A stretch of 64,000 bases of DNA from an uncultured Enhydrobacter sp. (GTDB lineage Bacteria; Pseudomonadota; Gammaproteobacteria; Pseudomonadales; Moraxellaceae): the NCBI GenBank assembly GCA_946222995.1, contig CAMIOS010000013.1, forward strand, positions 1-64,000, read 5' to 3'. The translations under genes were made by a program, and so were the position numbers. The notes under the pieces are model-generated. The model was not told where the DNA came from. It made no database searches and saw only the letters and a program-made list of their open reading frames with translations. Below are positions 9,897 through 18,360 of this stretch, piece after piece (positions within the stretch are counted from its first letter, which is position 1; each line of letters begins with the position of its first letter).

Positions 9897-10412
9897 ATGA
9901 AAACCCGAGTTGCCCGTTATCAAGCTGACCGTACCAATCAAAAGTTATATTTTTCTCGTATTTATTGTCAATTGGCGGAGCAAGCCCCGAAAGGACAGCT
10001 ACAAGACGCCCATATTGAATCAGCCTTAATGCATCTATACGGTGGTTATTTGGCATTTTTGCAAGAGATTGCTCGTTACTATCATTTAACGTTGACCCAT
10101 CCGACATTGCATGACATCGAAAGTCAGCTAGCGCAACGTACCCAAGTTTCACCGGAAGTCCTACGCTTACAAAACTTGCTTGCGCATGATTTTTTGGCAG
10201 AAATCGAGCAAGCGTGGCAACAAATTATGTATAAACCTGTGCCAAAAGATACGCTAGCCCTTGCTGACATACACGCTGATAACCGCTTGCCCATCATAGA
10301 TGTGATGGCAAATTCTGCCCAGCCGAGTGTGTCGGTGGATATGGTACGGCAATGGCGGCTAGCGCTGCTAGAAACGATTGATAAATTGCGTGAAGGGATG
10401 GTCGAGTTTTAG
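9897..10412 (+). CDS. DUF6586 family protein of unknown function
   Basis: The 171-residue protein resembles the DUF6586 family known from Pseudomonas and Acinetobacter: an N-terminal RTNQKLYFSR motif (about 13-22), ALMHLYGGYLAFLQEIARYY in the middle, and a C-terminal RQWRLALLETIDKLREG segment. It is largely helical, with no signal peptide and no obvious catalytic motif. An in-frame start further upstream would overlap rpoC, so I chose the ATG at 9897, which follows AAAGAGAGCACC. Its function is unknown. The family assignment is from memory of sequence pattern. Confidence 0.75.
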   Translation: MKTRVARYQADRTNQKLYFSRIYCQLAEQAPKGQLQDAHIESALMHLYGGYLAFLQEIARYYHLTLTHPTLHDIESQLAQRTQVSPEVLRLQNLLAHDFLAEIEQAWQQIMYKPVPKDTLALADIHADNRLPIIDVMANSAQPSVSVDMVRQWRLALLETIDKLREGMVEF

Positions 10413-10562
10413 GCCATTTTTATCGCTGCAAAATCTATGCAAAATTTATCAAATCTGGTATGGTGATATGCTAAGAAAAGTACTAATCCGCTCAATTGGT
10501 ATGGGTTAAATTTACTGGGGTTTGGGTTAATGGTGGTTAGGGATAAATTGCAGGCTAAATAG

Positions 10563-11048
10563 ATGTCTTACACTACACCATCAATTGCTAAAAATAAGAT
10601 TCAACGAAGTTTATTACAAATCATTTATGGCTATCCAGACCAAAAGGCTAAACAAAAAATTTGGCAGTATTTTGAGAATCGTTGTGCCTATTGCAACGCT
10701 GATATTGATCAAGGTAGTCGTCAAGGTCATTTAGACCACCTAATCGCAATTAGCGACGGTGGGAAGAACGATATTTACAACTTTGCGTTAGCCTGTAATA
10801 TTTGTAATGGGGACGAAAAAAGAGAACAGTATTGGTTAGATTTCCTGAAGTTAAAATGCAAAGGTCTTCCCAATGTTATTTTTGAAAAGCGTTGTGAAAA
10901 AATTAGATTTTGGCAAGATCAAGGCGAATTATCGCAAATTGATGATGAAACACGATTGGAAATAGAGAAAATTATTGCTCAAGCAAAACAAGATTTTGAT
11001 AACGCTGTTGTTAAAATGCGAGCATTAAAACAAAGAATGAGTGATTAA
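10563..11048 (+). CDS. Orphan HNH endonuclease
   Basis: The 161-residue protein has a complete zinc-type HNH core: C41-x2-C44, the H56-L-D58-H59 catalytic segment, N73 and C78-x2-C81. The core is preceded by a helical N-terminus and followed by a charged helical tail (residues 95-161). HNH domains of this McrA-like type cut DNA. No methyltransferase, specificity subunit, intron or phage gene is nearby, so it is an orphan. The Shine-Dalgarno is weak. It ends only 18 bases before trpA and may share its transcript. Its base composition is visibly more AT-rich than trpA, suggesting later acquisition. The target is unknown. Confidence 0.85.
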   Translation: MSYTTPSIAKNKIQRSLLQIIYGYPDQKAKQKIWQYFENRCAYCNADIDQGSRQGHLDHLIAISDGGKNDIYNFALACNICNGDEKREQYWLDFLKLKCKGLPNVIFEKRCEKIRFWQDQGELSQIDDETRLEIEKIIAQAKQDFDNAVVKMRALKQRMSD

Positions 11049-11066
11049 AATTAAAGTGAGAAAATC

Positions 11067-11885
11067 ATGCAGACCCGAATTGAAACCGCCTTTGCTAAAC
11101 TCAAAGCGCAAAACAAAAAAGCCCTAATTCCCTACATCATGGCAGGTGACCCAAACCCATCTGTCACCGTCGATTTACTTCATGACCTCGTCAAACATGG
11201 AGCGGACATTATCGAAGTCGGCTTGCCATTCTCCGACCCGATGGCAGACGGTGAAACTATCGCTCTAGCGGGTGAGCGAGCATTGGCAAACGGTACCAGC
11301 ACCCGCCAAGCCATTAACATGGTCAAAGCATTTCGCCAAACTGATACCATCACGCCCGTTTTGGTGATGGGCTATCTTAATCCGATTGAAATCATCGGTT
11401 ATGATAACTTTATTAAGCTATGTGAAGATGCGGGCATTGATGGCGTGTTGATGGTCGATTTACCACCGCAAGAAGCGGGCGATTTTACCCAAAAGCTTGC
11501 TAATTCAAGTATGAATGAAATCTTTTTGCTTGCCCCAACGACCTTGCCCGAGCGTCGTGAACAAGTGCTAAAACATGGTGGTGGCTTTATTTATTATGTG
11601 TCGGTCAAAGGCGTGACAGGCTCAAAGGCGTTAGACGCTAACGATGTGGGCGAGCACGTCAAAGCGATTAAAGCCGAAACAAACTTACCTGTGTGCGTGG
11701 GCTTTGGTATTCGAGATGGGGTATCAGCTAAAGCGGTGGGGCAGTATGCCGATGGGGTGATTGTGGGCAGTGAACTGGTTAAAAACTTTGCTGATGTCGG
11801 CACAGATAGCAACAAAATCGCCACCGCCAAAGCCACTATTTTGGCAAAAATGGATGAACTAAGACAGGCGATTGACGAGATTTAA
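11067..11885 (+). CDS. trpA: Tryptophan synthase alpha chain
   Basis: TrpA cleaves indole-3-glycerol phosphate to indole, which is passed to TrpB. The 272-residue TIM-barrel protein carries the catalytic glutamate (E50 in IIEVGLPFSD) and aspartate (D61 in ADGET), plus the phosphate-binding region GFGIRDGVSAKAV near the C-terminus. The start follows AGTGAG. Unusually, trpB does not precede it here; the HNH gene does, 18 bases upstream. Downstream a terminator separates it from accD, a neighbour also seen in relatives. Confidence 0.97.
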   Translation: MQTRIETAFAKLKAQNKKALIPYIMAGDPNPSVTVDLLHDLVKHGADIIEVGLPFSDPMADGETIALAGERALANGTSTRQAINMVKAFRQTDTITPVLVMGYLNPIEIIGYDNFIKLCEDAGIDGVLMVDLPPQEAGDFTQKLANSSMNEIFLLAPTTLPERREQVLKHGGGFIYYVSVKGVTGSKALDANDVGEHVKAIKAETNLPVCVGFGIRDGVSAKAVGQYADGVIVGSELVKNFADVGTDSNKIATAKATILAKMDELRQAIDEI

Positions 11886-11901
11886 TACAAATTGGTATTG
11901 T

Positions 11902-11932
11902 ATAAGGGCGTAGTAAACACGTCCTTATTTTT
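11902..11932 (+). terminator. Intrinsic terminator after trpA
   Basis: A 10-bp stem (ATAAGGGCGT with ACGTCCTTAT, one G-T pair) with a 7-base loop is followed by TTTT. It lies 16 bases after the trpA stop. Confidence 0.75.
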
Positions 11933-12036
11933 CGTAAGCATAGAAATTTTCCTTAAAATCGGTTAGCATAAGCCATAAATTTTGAGTTTATGATTGTAAA
12001 CTTAAAATACTTTTCTAATAATAACAAGGATTTGTC

Positions 12037-12966
12037 ATGGCTACTACCACGCCTACCGATGCCACCGCCCAAGCTCAAAATCAAGGGCAAACCTTAGAAA
12101 ATACTTGGCTGTTTCGCCCGTTAGCAACGGTCAAACCTCGCCAAACTCCCAATTTATCCGCCGTAGAAACCGAGCCTTCCACACGTTGCCCCAGTTGTAA
12201 CTCGCTGATTACCAATACCGCATTGATTTTTAATGAGTACGTCTGCCCACATTGCGATGAACACATGGCAATGACCGCCCGCACACGGCTTAATTGGTTT
12301 TTTGACCAAGTCGAAAGTGAATTGGGACAAGAATTTCAAGCAGGCAATCCGCTTAATTTTGTCGATACCAAACCCTATCCCGAACGCCTGACCGAAGCGA
12401 AAGCCAAAACGGGCGAAACTGAAGCATTGGTTGTGATGCAAGGCACATTGCATGGCTTGGATATCGTGGCATGTGCGTTTGATTTTGCCTTTATGGGCGG
12501 GTCGATGGGATCGGTGGTCGGTGACCGCTTTGTATTGGCTGCCCAAACCGCCTTAAAAGATAAAAAGCCGTTAGTATGCTTTGCCGCTTCGGGTGGGGCG
12601 CGAATGCAAGAAGGCCTATTGTCATTGATGCAAATGGCTCGCACCGCTGCAGCGATTGAGCGCTTGCATTTGGCAGGCGTGCCGTATATCGTGGTGTTGA
12701 CCAATCCTGTGTATGGTGGCGTGACCGCAAGTCTTGCCATGCTCGGTGATATTCATTTGGCAGAACCCAAAGCCATGATTGGTTTTGCGGGCAAGCGAGT
12801 GATTGAACAGACCGTGCGTGAAGTGCTCGATGAGCCGTTTCAGCGGGCGGAGTTTTTGGCAGAGCATGGCGTGGTTGATCAAGTGGTGCATCGACACCAA
12901 TTAAAAGATACGATTTATCGATTGCTTGATAAATTGACGTTTACGCTTAAAAAGTCGAACTACTAA
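12037..12966 (+). CDS. accD: Acetyl-CoA carboxylase carboxyltransferase subunit beta
   Basis: AccD with AccA transfers carboxyl from biotin to acetyl-CoA, the first step of fatty-acid synthesis. The 309-residue protein has the N-terminal zinc ribbon (C51, C54, C70, C73) followed by the crotonase-fold carboxyltransferase domain with FAASGGARMQEG and the oxyanion-hole region PVYGGVTASLAMLGD. The N-terminal 40 residues before the ribbon are a Thr/Gln-rich extension. AAGGA precedes the ATG. It stands alone between the trpA terminator and the purE leader. Confidence 0.97.
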   Translation: MATTTPTDATAQAQNQGQTLENTWLFRPLATVKPRQTPNLSAVETEPSTRCPSCNSLITNTALIFNEYVCPHCDEHMAMTARTRLNWFFDQVESELGQEFQAGNPLNFVDTKPYPERLTEAKAKTGETEALVVMQGTLHGLDIVACAFDFAFMGGSMGSVVGDRFVLAAQTALKDKKPLVCFAASGGARMQEGLLSLMQMARTAAAIERLHLAGVPYIVVLTNPVYGGVTASLAMLGDIHLAEPKAMIGFAGKRVIEQTVREVLDEPFQRAEFLAEHGVVDQVVHRHQLKDTIYRLLDKLTFTLKKSNY

Positions 12967-13032
12967 ATCGTGTTCCTAACCAAAGCTTGCTGAAGTTTAT
13001 CACTAAATAGGCTAGGTTATTTAATTTTTTCA

Positions 13033-13041
13033 TGGTATAGT
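13033..13041 (+). promoter_or_regulatory. Extended -10 promoter element upstream of purE
   Basis: TGG followed by TATAGT makes an extended -10 element; no good -35 box precedes it. Transcription would begin near 13048 and meet the hairpin at 13061-13087 before reaching purE. Confidence 0.4.
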
Positions 13042-13060
13042 AATTTTTATCCCAAAAATT

Positions 13061-13087
13061 CGTGCATTGATTGCACGTTTTTTTATT
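13061..13087 (+). terminator. Short terminator or attenuator before purE
   Basis: A 6-bp stem (CGTGCA and TGCACG) with a 5-base loop is followed by seven T. It may end the accD transcript, or act as an attenuator inside a purE leader, because no promoter is visible in the 50 bases between it and purE. Confidence 0.6.
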
Positions 13088-13138
13088 TTACCTCATTTAT
13101 TTTTTAACTGCTAATTTATTGCGACAAGGATGTTACCC

Positions 13139-13672
13139 ATGTCAACGCTATTACCCCCGCCTATTGTATCCCCCGAAGGTCAAGCCAAAGTCGGCATTAT
13201 CATGGGCAGTCAATCTGACTGGGAAACCATGCAACACGCCGTCCAAGTGTTAAGTGATTTTGGCATACCGTTTGAATGTGAAGTGGTATCGGCGCATCGC
13301 ACGCCTGATAGATTGTTTGAATATGCCAAAACCGCCAAACAGCGTGGTTTACACATGATCATCGCAGGGGCGGGCGGGGCGGCGCATTTACCGGGTATGT
13401 GTGCCAGTCAAACGGATTTGCCGGTGCTGGGTGTGCCTGTTAAGTCGTCAATTTTAAGCGGTTGGGACAGTTTGTTGTCCATCGTACAAATGCCAAAAGG
13501 CGTGGCAGTCGGCACGCTTGCCATCGGTACGGCAGGGGCATATAACGCTGGATTGCTTGCGGCTCAAATACTTGCTATCAGTGATGAAAACCTTGCCAAA
13601 AAGGTAAGCGAATTTCGTGCCAAACAAACGCAAAGTATCTTGGATAATCCGATTCCTGGGGTGATGCAATAA
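13139..13672 (+). CDS. purE: 5-(carboxyamino)imidazole ribonucleotide mutase
   Basis: PurE rearranges N5-CAIR to CAIR in purine synthesis. The 177-residue class I enzyme shows the substrate-binding GSQSDWETM motif, the catalytic-histidine segment SAHRTPDR and the glycine-rich AGAGGAAHLPGMCAS loop. An ATG nine bases earlier (13130) is in frame, but AGGA abuts it directly. The ATG at 13139 has AGGA at an ideal distance of 8 bases, so I chose it. Its usual partner purK is not adjacent. Confidence 0.96.
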   Translation: MSTLLPPPIVSPEGQAKVGIIMGSQSDWETMQHAVQVLSDFGIPFECEVVSAHRTPDRLFEYAKTAKQRGLHMIIAGAGGAAHLPGMCASQTDLPVLGVPVKSSILSGWDSLLSIVQMPKGVAVGTLAIGTAGAYNAGLLAAQILAISDENLAKKVSEFRAKQTQSILDNPIPGVMQ

Positions 13673-13691
13673 ATTGACGGTCGTTCAATGC

Positions 13692-13724
13692 AAAGAGCCG
13701 AAGCACGCCACTTTGGCTTTTTTC
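13692..13724 (+). terminator. Intrinsic terminator after purE
   Basis: A 12-bp stem (AAAGAGCCGAAG with CTTTGGCTTTTT, two G-T pairs) with a 7-base loop runs into a T tract. Confidence 0.75.
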
Positions 13725-13828
13725 TTGCCCTTTTTTTGCCAAAACATTTATAAAACTGCCTAGTTACGGTAAAATCGCTCAATTACCTTTTTTAATCATC
13801 TTCCTTTAATTGTTAAAGTTGAAACCTT

Positions 13829-16774
13829 ATGACATCTATGAACAACGAAACAGCCAATCCCATTGCCCAAGCCTTAAAAACCTTAGAAAACGCCTACAAT
13901 CCTGCCGATATCGAAAACGGCATGTACCAAAATTGGGAACAACACGGCTATTTTCAGCCGACTTATGATAAACAAAAGTCTTTTTCGATTGCCTTGCCAC
14001 CACCGAATGTCACAGGTTCACTGCATATGGGGCATGGCTTTAACAACGCCATCATGGACACGCTGACCCGCTATCACCGTATGCTGGGCGACAACACGCT
14101 GTGGCAACCGGGTACTGACCACGCAGGCATCGCTACCCAAATGGTGGTCGAACGTCAGCTCAACGCCCAAGGCATCAAACGCCATGACTTAGGACGGGAA
14201 AAATTCCTTGAAAAGGTGTGGGAATGGAAAAGCGAGAGCGGTGGCAACATCACCCGCCAAATCCGCCGTTTAGGCAGTTCGGTGGATTGGTCACGGGAAC
14301 GCTTTACCATGGATGACGGCTTGTCAAATGCAGTCAAAGAAGTGTTCGTACGTCTGTACGATGACGGCTTGATTTATCGGGGCAAACGCTTAGTAAACTG
14401 GGATATCAAGCTAGAAACCGCCCTGTCTGACCTTGAAGTGGAAAACCACGATGAGCAAGGCTCGCTATGGCATTTTAAATACTTTTTTACCGACAAGGAT
14501 GTGACCACCAAAGATGGCAAAAATTATGTCGTGGTAGCGACCACTCGCCCCGAAACCTTGCTTGGTGATACTGCTGTTGCCGTCCATCCCGACGACGAGC
14601 GTTATGCCCATTTAATCGGTAAAACCGTGACTTTGCCAATTACAGGGCGTGTCGTGCCGGTGGTGGCAGATACCTATGTCGAAAAAGACTTCGGTACCGG
14701 CGTGGTCAAAATCACCCCTGCCCATGATTTTAACGACTATGAGCTGGGCAAACGCCACAATTTGCCGATGATTAATATCTTTGATAAAAACGCCCAAATT
14801 TTACCCGAACTACAGATTTTTACCGATTTACAGCAACGTGAGCCAACGCTTGAGACCACGCCAAATGAGTACGCTGGTAAGGCACGTTTTGACGCTCGTA
14901 AACAGCTGGTCGAGCAAGCCGAAAATGAAGGCTGGCTGGATAAAATCGAACCGTATGCCCTCAAAGCCCCACGAGGCGATAGAAGTGGCGAAATCGTCGA
15001 GCCGTACCTGACCGACCAATGGTATGTCGCCATCGAGCCCTTGGCAAAACCTGCTATCGAGGCGGTGGAAGATGGGCGTATTGAGTTTGTCCCTGCTCAA
15101 TATAAAAATATGTATATGTCGTGGATGCGTGATATTCAAGACTGGTGTATCAGCCGTCAGCTATGGTGGGGGCATCGTATCCCTGCGTGGTACGACGAGG
15201 CGGGTAATATCTATGTCGCCCGTGATGAGGCGGAAGTTCGCCAAAAATATAACCTTGCCGATAGCGTAACACTTCGCCAAGATGATGACGTACTCGATAC
15301 GTGGTTTAGCTCAGGGCTTTGGACGTTTAGCACCCTTGATTGGCAAGGCGAAATAAATTTTGATGACTATAGCCAAGCGTTAAAGACCTTTCACCCAACC
15401 AGCGTGTTGGTCACAGGTTTTGACATTATTTTCTTCTGGGTCGCTCGTATGATTATGCTGACCATGCACTTTATCAAGGACAAAGACGGCAACCCGCAAG
15501 TACCGTTTAAACAAGTGTATGTACATGGTTTGGTGCGGGATGGGCAAGGGCAAAAAATGTCAAAATCCAAAGGCAACGTGCTAGACCCAATCGACCTTAT
15601 CGACGGTATCGACTTAGAAACGTTGGTTGCCAAACGTACCACAGGCTTAATGAACCCCAAACAAGCCAGTAAAATCGAAAAAGACACCCGCAAAGAATTC
15701 CCCGAAGGCATTGCAGGCTTTGGCACCGATGCGTTACGCTTTACCTTTACGTCGCTTGCCAGTACAGGGCGTGATATCAACTTTGATATGAAACGCATGG
15801 AAGGCAACCGCAATTTTTGTAACAAGATTTGGAACGCCACTCGTTTTGTGCTGATGAACTGCGTCGATAAAGATGGCAATGCGCTAAACATCGACAAAAC
15901 CGCCAATACCGAGTTGTGGGAATTGCCAGAGCAGTGGATTATGAGCCGTCTAAACTCCACGGTGAAAGCCATCCATGAGCACATGAGCCAGTATCGTTTT
16001 GACTTGGTGAGCCAAGATATCTATGAGTTTATCTGGAATGAATACTGCGACTGGTATGTCGAGCTTGCCAAATCGAGCCTAAACGATGAATCGGTGAGTG
16101 CTGAGCGTAAAGCCCAAATCCGCTATGTGCTGCTCAACTGCCTTGAAGTCGCCATGCGCTTTACCCATCCGATTATGCCGTATATCACTGAGAGCATTTG
16201 GCAGACCATCGCTCCGTTACTTAATCGTAAAACTGCTGACAGCATTATGATTGCGGACTTCCCGCAAGCCAACGATGCCGAGATTCGCCCTCAGACCGAA
16301 AGCGATATGGCTTGGCTACAAGAGCTGATTGGGGCGATTCGTAACATCCGCGGTGAGATGAAACTGGGCAATGCGGTGCGTCTGCCTGTCCTGCTTGAGC
16401 ATATCAGTGAGGAGGAAACTGCCCGTCTAAGCCGTATCGAAAATCAGTTTAAAGCCCTTGCCAAAGTCGATACGCTAACCCTTGTCAAAGCCGGTGAAGA
16501 GGTGCCGTTATCATCATCGAGCATGGTCGGGCAGATGAAGGTGCTAGTGCCGATGAAAGGCTTGATTGACCCAACGGCGGAGCTAAATCGCCTTGTCAAA
16601 GCCCAAGAAAAATTGGTGAAATCTGCGCAAAGTCTGCGTAGTAAGCTGTCGAATGAGGCGTTTGTGAATAAAGCCCCTGCCAATGTGGTGGAAACTGAAA
16701 AGGCAAAATTGGTGGAGATGGATACGCAACTAGCAGAAATGCATAAGCAAATTGAGCAGTTAAAGGCGATTTAG
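13829..16774 (+). CDS. valS: Valine--tRNA ligase
   Basis: ValS charges tRNA-Val. The 981-residue class Ia synthetase has the HIGH signature as HMGH (66-69), the editing (CP1) domain with a TTRPETLLGDTAV motif, the KMSKS signature (576-580) and a C-terminal coiled coil (about residues 910-981, rich in Lys, Glu, Gln and Leu) that contacts tRNA. An insertion carrying a Lys-rich segment after KMSKS (about residues 590-630) is as expected for gammaproteobacterial ValS. It is monocistronic with its own terminator. Confidence 0.98.
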   Translation: MTSMNNETANPIAQALKTLENAYNPADIENGMYQNWEQHGYFQPTYDKQKSFSIALPPPNVTGSLHMGHGFNNAIMDTLTRYHRMLGDNTLWQPGTDHAGIATQMVVERQLNAQGIKRHDLGREKFLEKVWEWKSESGGNITRQIRRLGSSVDWSRERFTMDDGLSNAVKEVFVRLYDDGLIYRGKRLVNWDIKLETALSDLEVENHDEQGSLWHFKYFFTDKDVTTKDGKNYVVVATTRPETLLGDTAVAVHPDDERYAHLIGKTVTLPITGRVVPVVADTYVEKDFGTGVVKITPAHDFNDYELGKRHNLPMINIFDKNAQILPELQIFTDLQQREPTLETTPNEYAGKARFDARKQLVEQAENEGWLDKIEPYALKAPRGDRSGEIVEPYLTDQWYVAIEPLAKPAIEAVEDGRIEFVPAQYKNMYMSWMRDIQDWCISRQLWWGHRIPAWYDEAGNIYVARDEAEVRQKYNLADSVTLRQDDDVLDTWFSSGLWTFSTLDWQGEINFDDYSQALKTFHPTSVLVTGFDIIFFWVARMIMLTMHFIKDKDGNPQVPFKQVYVHGLVRDGQGQKMSKSKGNVLDPIDLIDGIDLETLVAKRTTGLMNPKQASKIEKDTRKEFPEGIAGFGTDALRFTFTSLASTGRDINFDMKRMEGNRNFCNKIWNATRFVLMNCVDKDGNALNIDKTANTELWELPEQWIMSRLNSTVKAIHEHMSQYRFDLVSQDIYEFIWNEYCDWYVELAKSSLNDESVSAERKAQIRYVLLNCLEVAMRFTHPIMPYITESIWQTIAPLLNRKTADSIMIADFPQANDAEIRPQTESDMAWLQELIGAIRNIRGEMKLGNAVRLPVLLEHISEEETARLSRIENQFKALAKVDTLTLVKAGEEVPLSSSSMVGQMKVLVPMKGLIDPTAELNRLVKAQEKLVKSAQSLRSKLSNEAFVNKAPANVVETEKAKLVEMDTQLAEMHKQIEQLKAI

Positions 16775-16781
16775 TGGGAAT

Positions 16782-16816
16782 AAAAGCTATCAGATTTATT
16801 TCTGGTGGCTTTTTTT
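16782..16816 (+). terminator. Intrinsic terminator after valS
   Basis: A 13-bp stem (AAAAGCTATCAGA with TCTGGTGGCTTTT, two G-T pairs) with a 6-base loop is followed by a T tract. It starts 8 bases after the valS stop. An in-frame GTG at 16805 lies inside it, which argues against that being the start of the next gene. Confidence 0.8.
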
Positions 16817-16834
16817 ATCTTTGGAAAATGTAAA

Positions 16835-17764
16835 ATGTTTCTTTATCAAAATAAGTTAGGAAAATTAACCGATTTAACTGAAAAGCCGTTTGCTTTAGAA
16901 AAAGATATTCAGATACTTTTTGAGCAAAATTTAAATAATTTGACTGATTTACAATTCATAAAATCAGAATTTACTATAAAAAGTAATCGAATTGATACTT
17001 TGGCTTTTGACCACGAAACCAAATCTTTTGTAATTATTGAATATAAAAGAGATAAGAATTTTAGCGTAATTGACCAAGGTGTTTCTTATCTAAATTTAAT
17101 GCTTGAGTATAAATCGGATTTTATTGTTGAATATAATGAAACGCAAAATAGCACCTTAAAAAGAAATGACGTAGATTGGTCGCAAAGTCGAGTAATGTTC
17201 GTATCGCCATCATTTACACAATTTCAAAAGCAATCATCTAATTTTAAAGATTTAGCGATTGAGCTTTGGGAAATAAAACGATTTGAGAATGATATTGTTG
17301 TTCTTAATCCAATCAAAAAATCATCTTCTGCCCCAAGTATAAAGCAAATAAAAACGGTAGAAGCGGATAGTGATATTGCAAAAGTTGCCAAAGAAATTAT
17401 TACTTATGATGAAGCCTATCATCTAAATGATAAATCTGATGATATTCAAGAACTTTATGAAGCGTTTAAAACGGCAATTTTAAATTTATCTGATGATGTT
17501 ATTGTTGATTATCGCAAACTTTATATTGCGTTTAAGAAAAAGTATAACTTTGTAGATATTCATATTCAGAAAAAGTCGCTAAAACTGTGGATTAACCTTA
17601 AGGCTGGCGAGTTAGATGACCCTAAAAACCTTGCAAAAGATGTATCTAATATTGGTCATTGGGGGAATGGTGATTATGAAATATTTGTGCAAGATACGAA
17701 AGATTTAGAGTACATTATGAGCCTAATAAAACAAGCTATTAACCTTAATGGGATTGAGAAATGA
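16835..17764 (+). CDS. PD-(D/E)XK nuclease-like protein with C-terminal DUF5655 domain
   Basis: The 309-residue protein has two parts. Residues about 20-150 look like a NucS/DUF91-type PD-(D/E)XK nuclease: E30, D54 (in NRIDTLAFD), E69-x-K71 (in VIIEYKRD) and a following Gln in DQGVSYL. Residues about 205-305 match DUF5655 (DYRKLYIAFKKKYNFVDIHI ... SNIGHWGNGDYEI). Proteins with this layout are annotated only as DUF5655; DNA or RNA cleavage is a reasonable but untested inference. The start at 16835 follows GGAAAA. The coding sequence is clearly more AT-rich than valS, suggesting transfer. Its stop overlaps the next gene by 4 bases, so the two are probably translationally coupled. Confidence 0.8.
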   Translation: MFLYQNKLGKLTDLTEKPFALEKDIQILFEQNLNNLTDLQFIKSEFTIKSNRIDTLAFDHETKSFVIIEYKRDKNFSVIDQGVSYLNLMLEYKSDFIVEYNETQNSTLKRNDVDWSQSRVMFVSPSFTQFQKQSSNFKDLAIELWEIKRFENDIVVLNPIKKSSSAPSIKQIKTVEADSDIAKVAKEIITYDEAYHLNDKSDDIQELYEAFKTAILNLSDDVIVDYRKLYIAFKKKYNFVDIHIQKKSLKLWINLKAGELDDPKNLAKDVSNIGHWGNGDYEIFVQDTKDLEYIMSLIKQAINLNGIEK

Positions 17765-18057
17765 TAAACCAATCTCTACATTTTGAGATCACAGGTAGTG
17801 ACGCAACCCGTCTCATTCAAGCCTGCCAACAGCTTGGCATACAACCTGCCCAAGCCTTTCAACGCTTTGTTGCCCAATTATCCGCTAATGTCGAAAAAGA
17901 GCTAACCACAACCGAGCTAACCGCCAACCAAATCCGAGCCAAAAAACTTGCTCGTACAGGTGGACTTGCCCAATACGCCAACACAGACCTAATTTCACTC
18001 GAAGACCAAGCCGTCACAATCGCTCTAAAAACAAAATACGGAAATCATCGAAATTAA
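17761..18057 (+). CDS. Small RelB/DinJ antitoxin-like (ribbon-helix-helix) protein
   Basis: The 98-residue protein begins with a strand followed by helices (LHFEITGSDATRLIQACQQL, then GIQPAQAFQRFV), the pattern of RelB/DinJ-type ribbon-helix-helix antitoxins. The C-terminal half is polar. It starts on the ATGA overlap with the nuclease-like gene, so both are made from one message. No RelE/YafQ-like toxin follows. The partner by position is the PD-(D/E)XK/DUF5655 protein. The antitoxin assignment is fold-level pattern recognition and uncertain; an unrelated small DNA-binding or regulatory protein is possible. Confidence 0.6.
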   Translation: MINQSLHFEITGSDATRLIQACQQLGIQPAQAFQRFVAQLSANVEKELTTTELTANQIRAKKLARTGGLAQYANTDLISLEDQAVTIALKTKYGNHRN

Positions 18058-18360
18058 AAAACATGCAAAATCTGTGAACTTATAATTTTCCTCTTGTACA
18101 AACGCCCAAGTCTCATCCAAATTTTTCACATAAAAATAGGGAAGCGTTTAGATAAAATCATTGTATAAAAGGCTAGCACTAAGCGACAAAATTTTAAAAG
18201 CTCCCCGATAAATACCAACAATCATTTACATAAAACTAGCATAATCAGTGATAAAGAGTAGTTAAAATTATTCACGCAATATTAAGTAAACTATAAAGTG
18301 TATGAGAAATTAAATTGAACGCTTTAACAAGCTTATTGATTATTTATTAAGGAACCACTA
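18058..18360 (+). other. AT-rich intergenic region between the nuclease pair and yceI
   Basis: About 300 bases without a supported gene. TATAAA at 18292-18297 could be the -10 box of the yceI promoter, without a convincing -35. No terminator for the upstream pair is obvious. I see no toxin gene, repeat or RNA gene in it. Confidence 0.4.

Noticed and set aside
15391..15984. 197-codon open frame antisense to valS
   Set aside because: A shadow of a strongly coded essential gene; no start context or recognisable motif.
16805..16834. Upstream GTG start for the DUF5655 gene
   Set aside because: It lies inside the valS terminator hairpin and gives a non-conserved Phe-rich start; the ATG at 16835 has a ribosome-binding site.
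18058..18360. A possible toxin gene after the antitoxin-like gene
   Set aside because: No open frame with a ribosome-binding site or toxin-like pattern could be found in either strand of this stretch.
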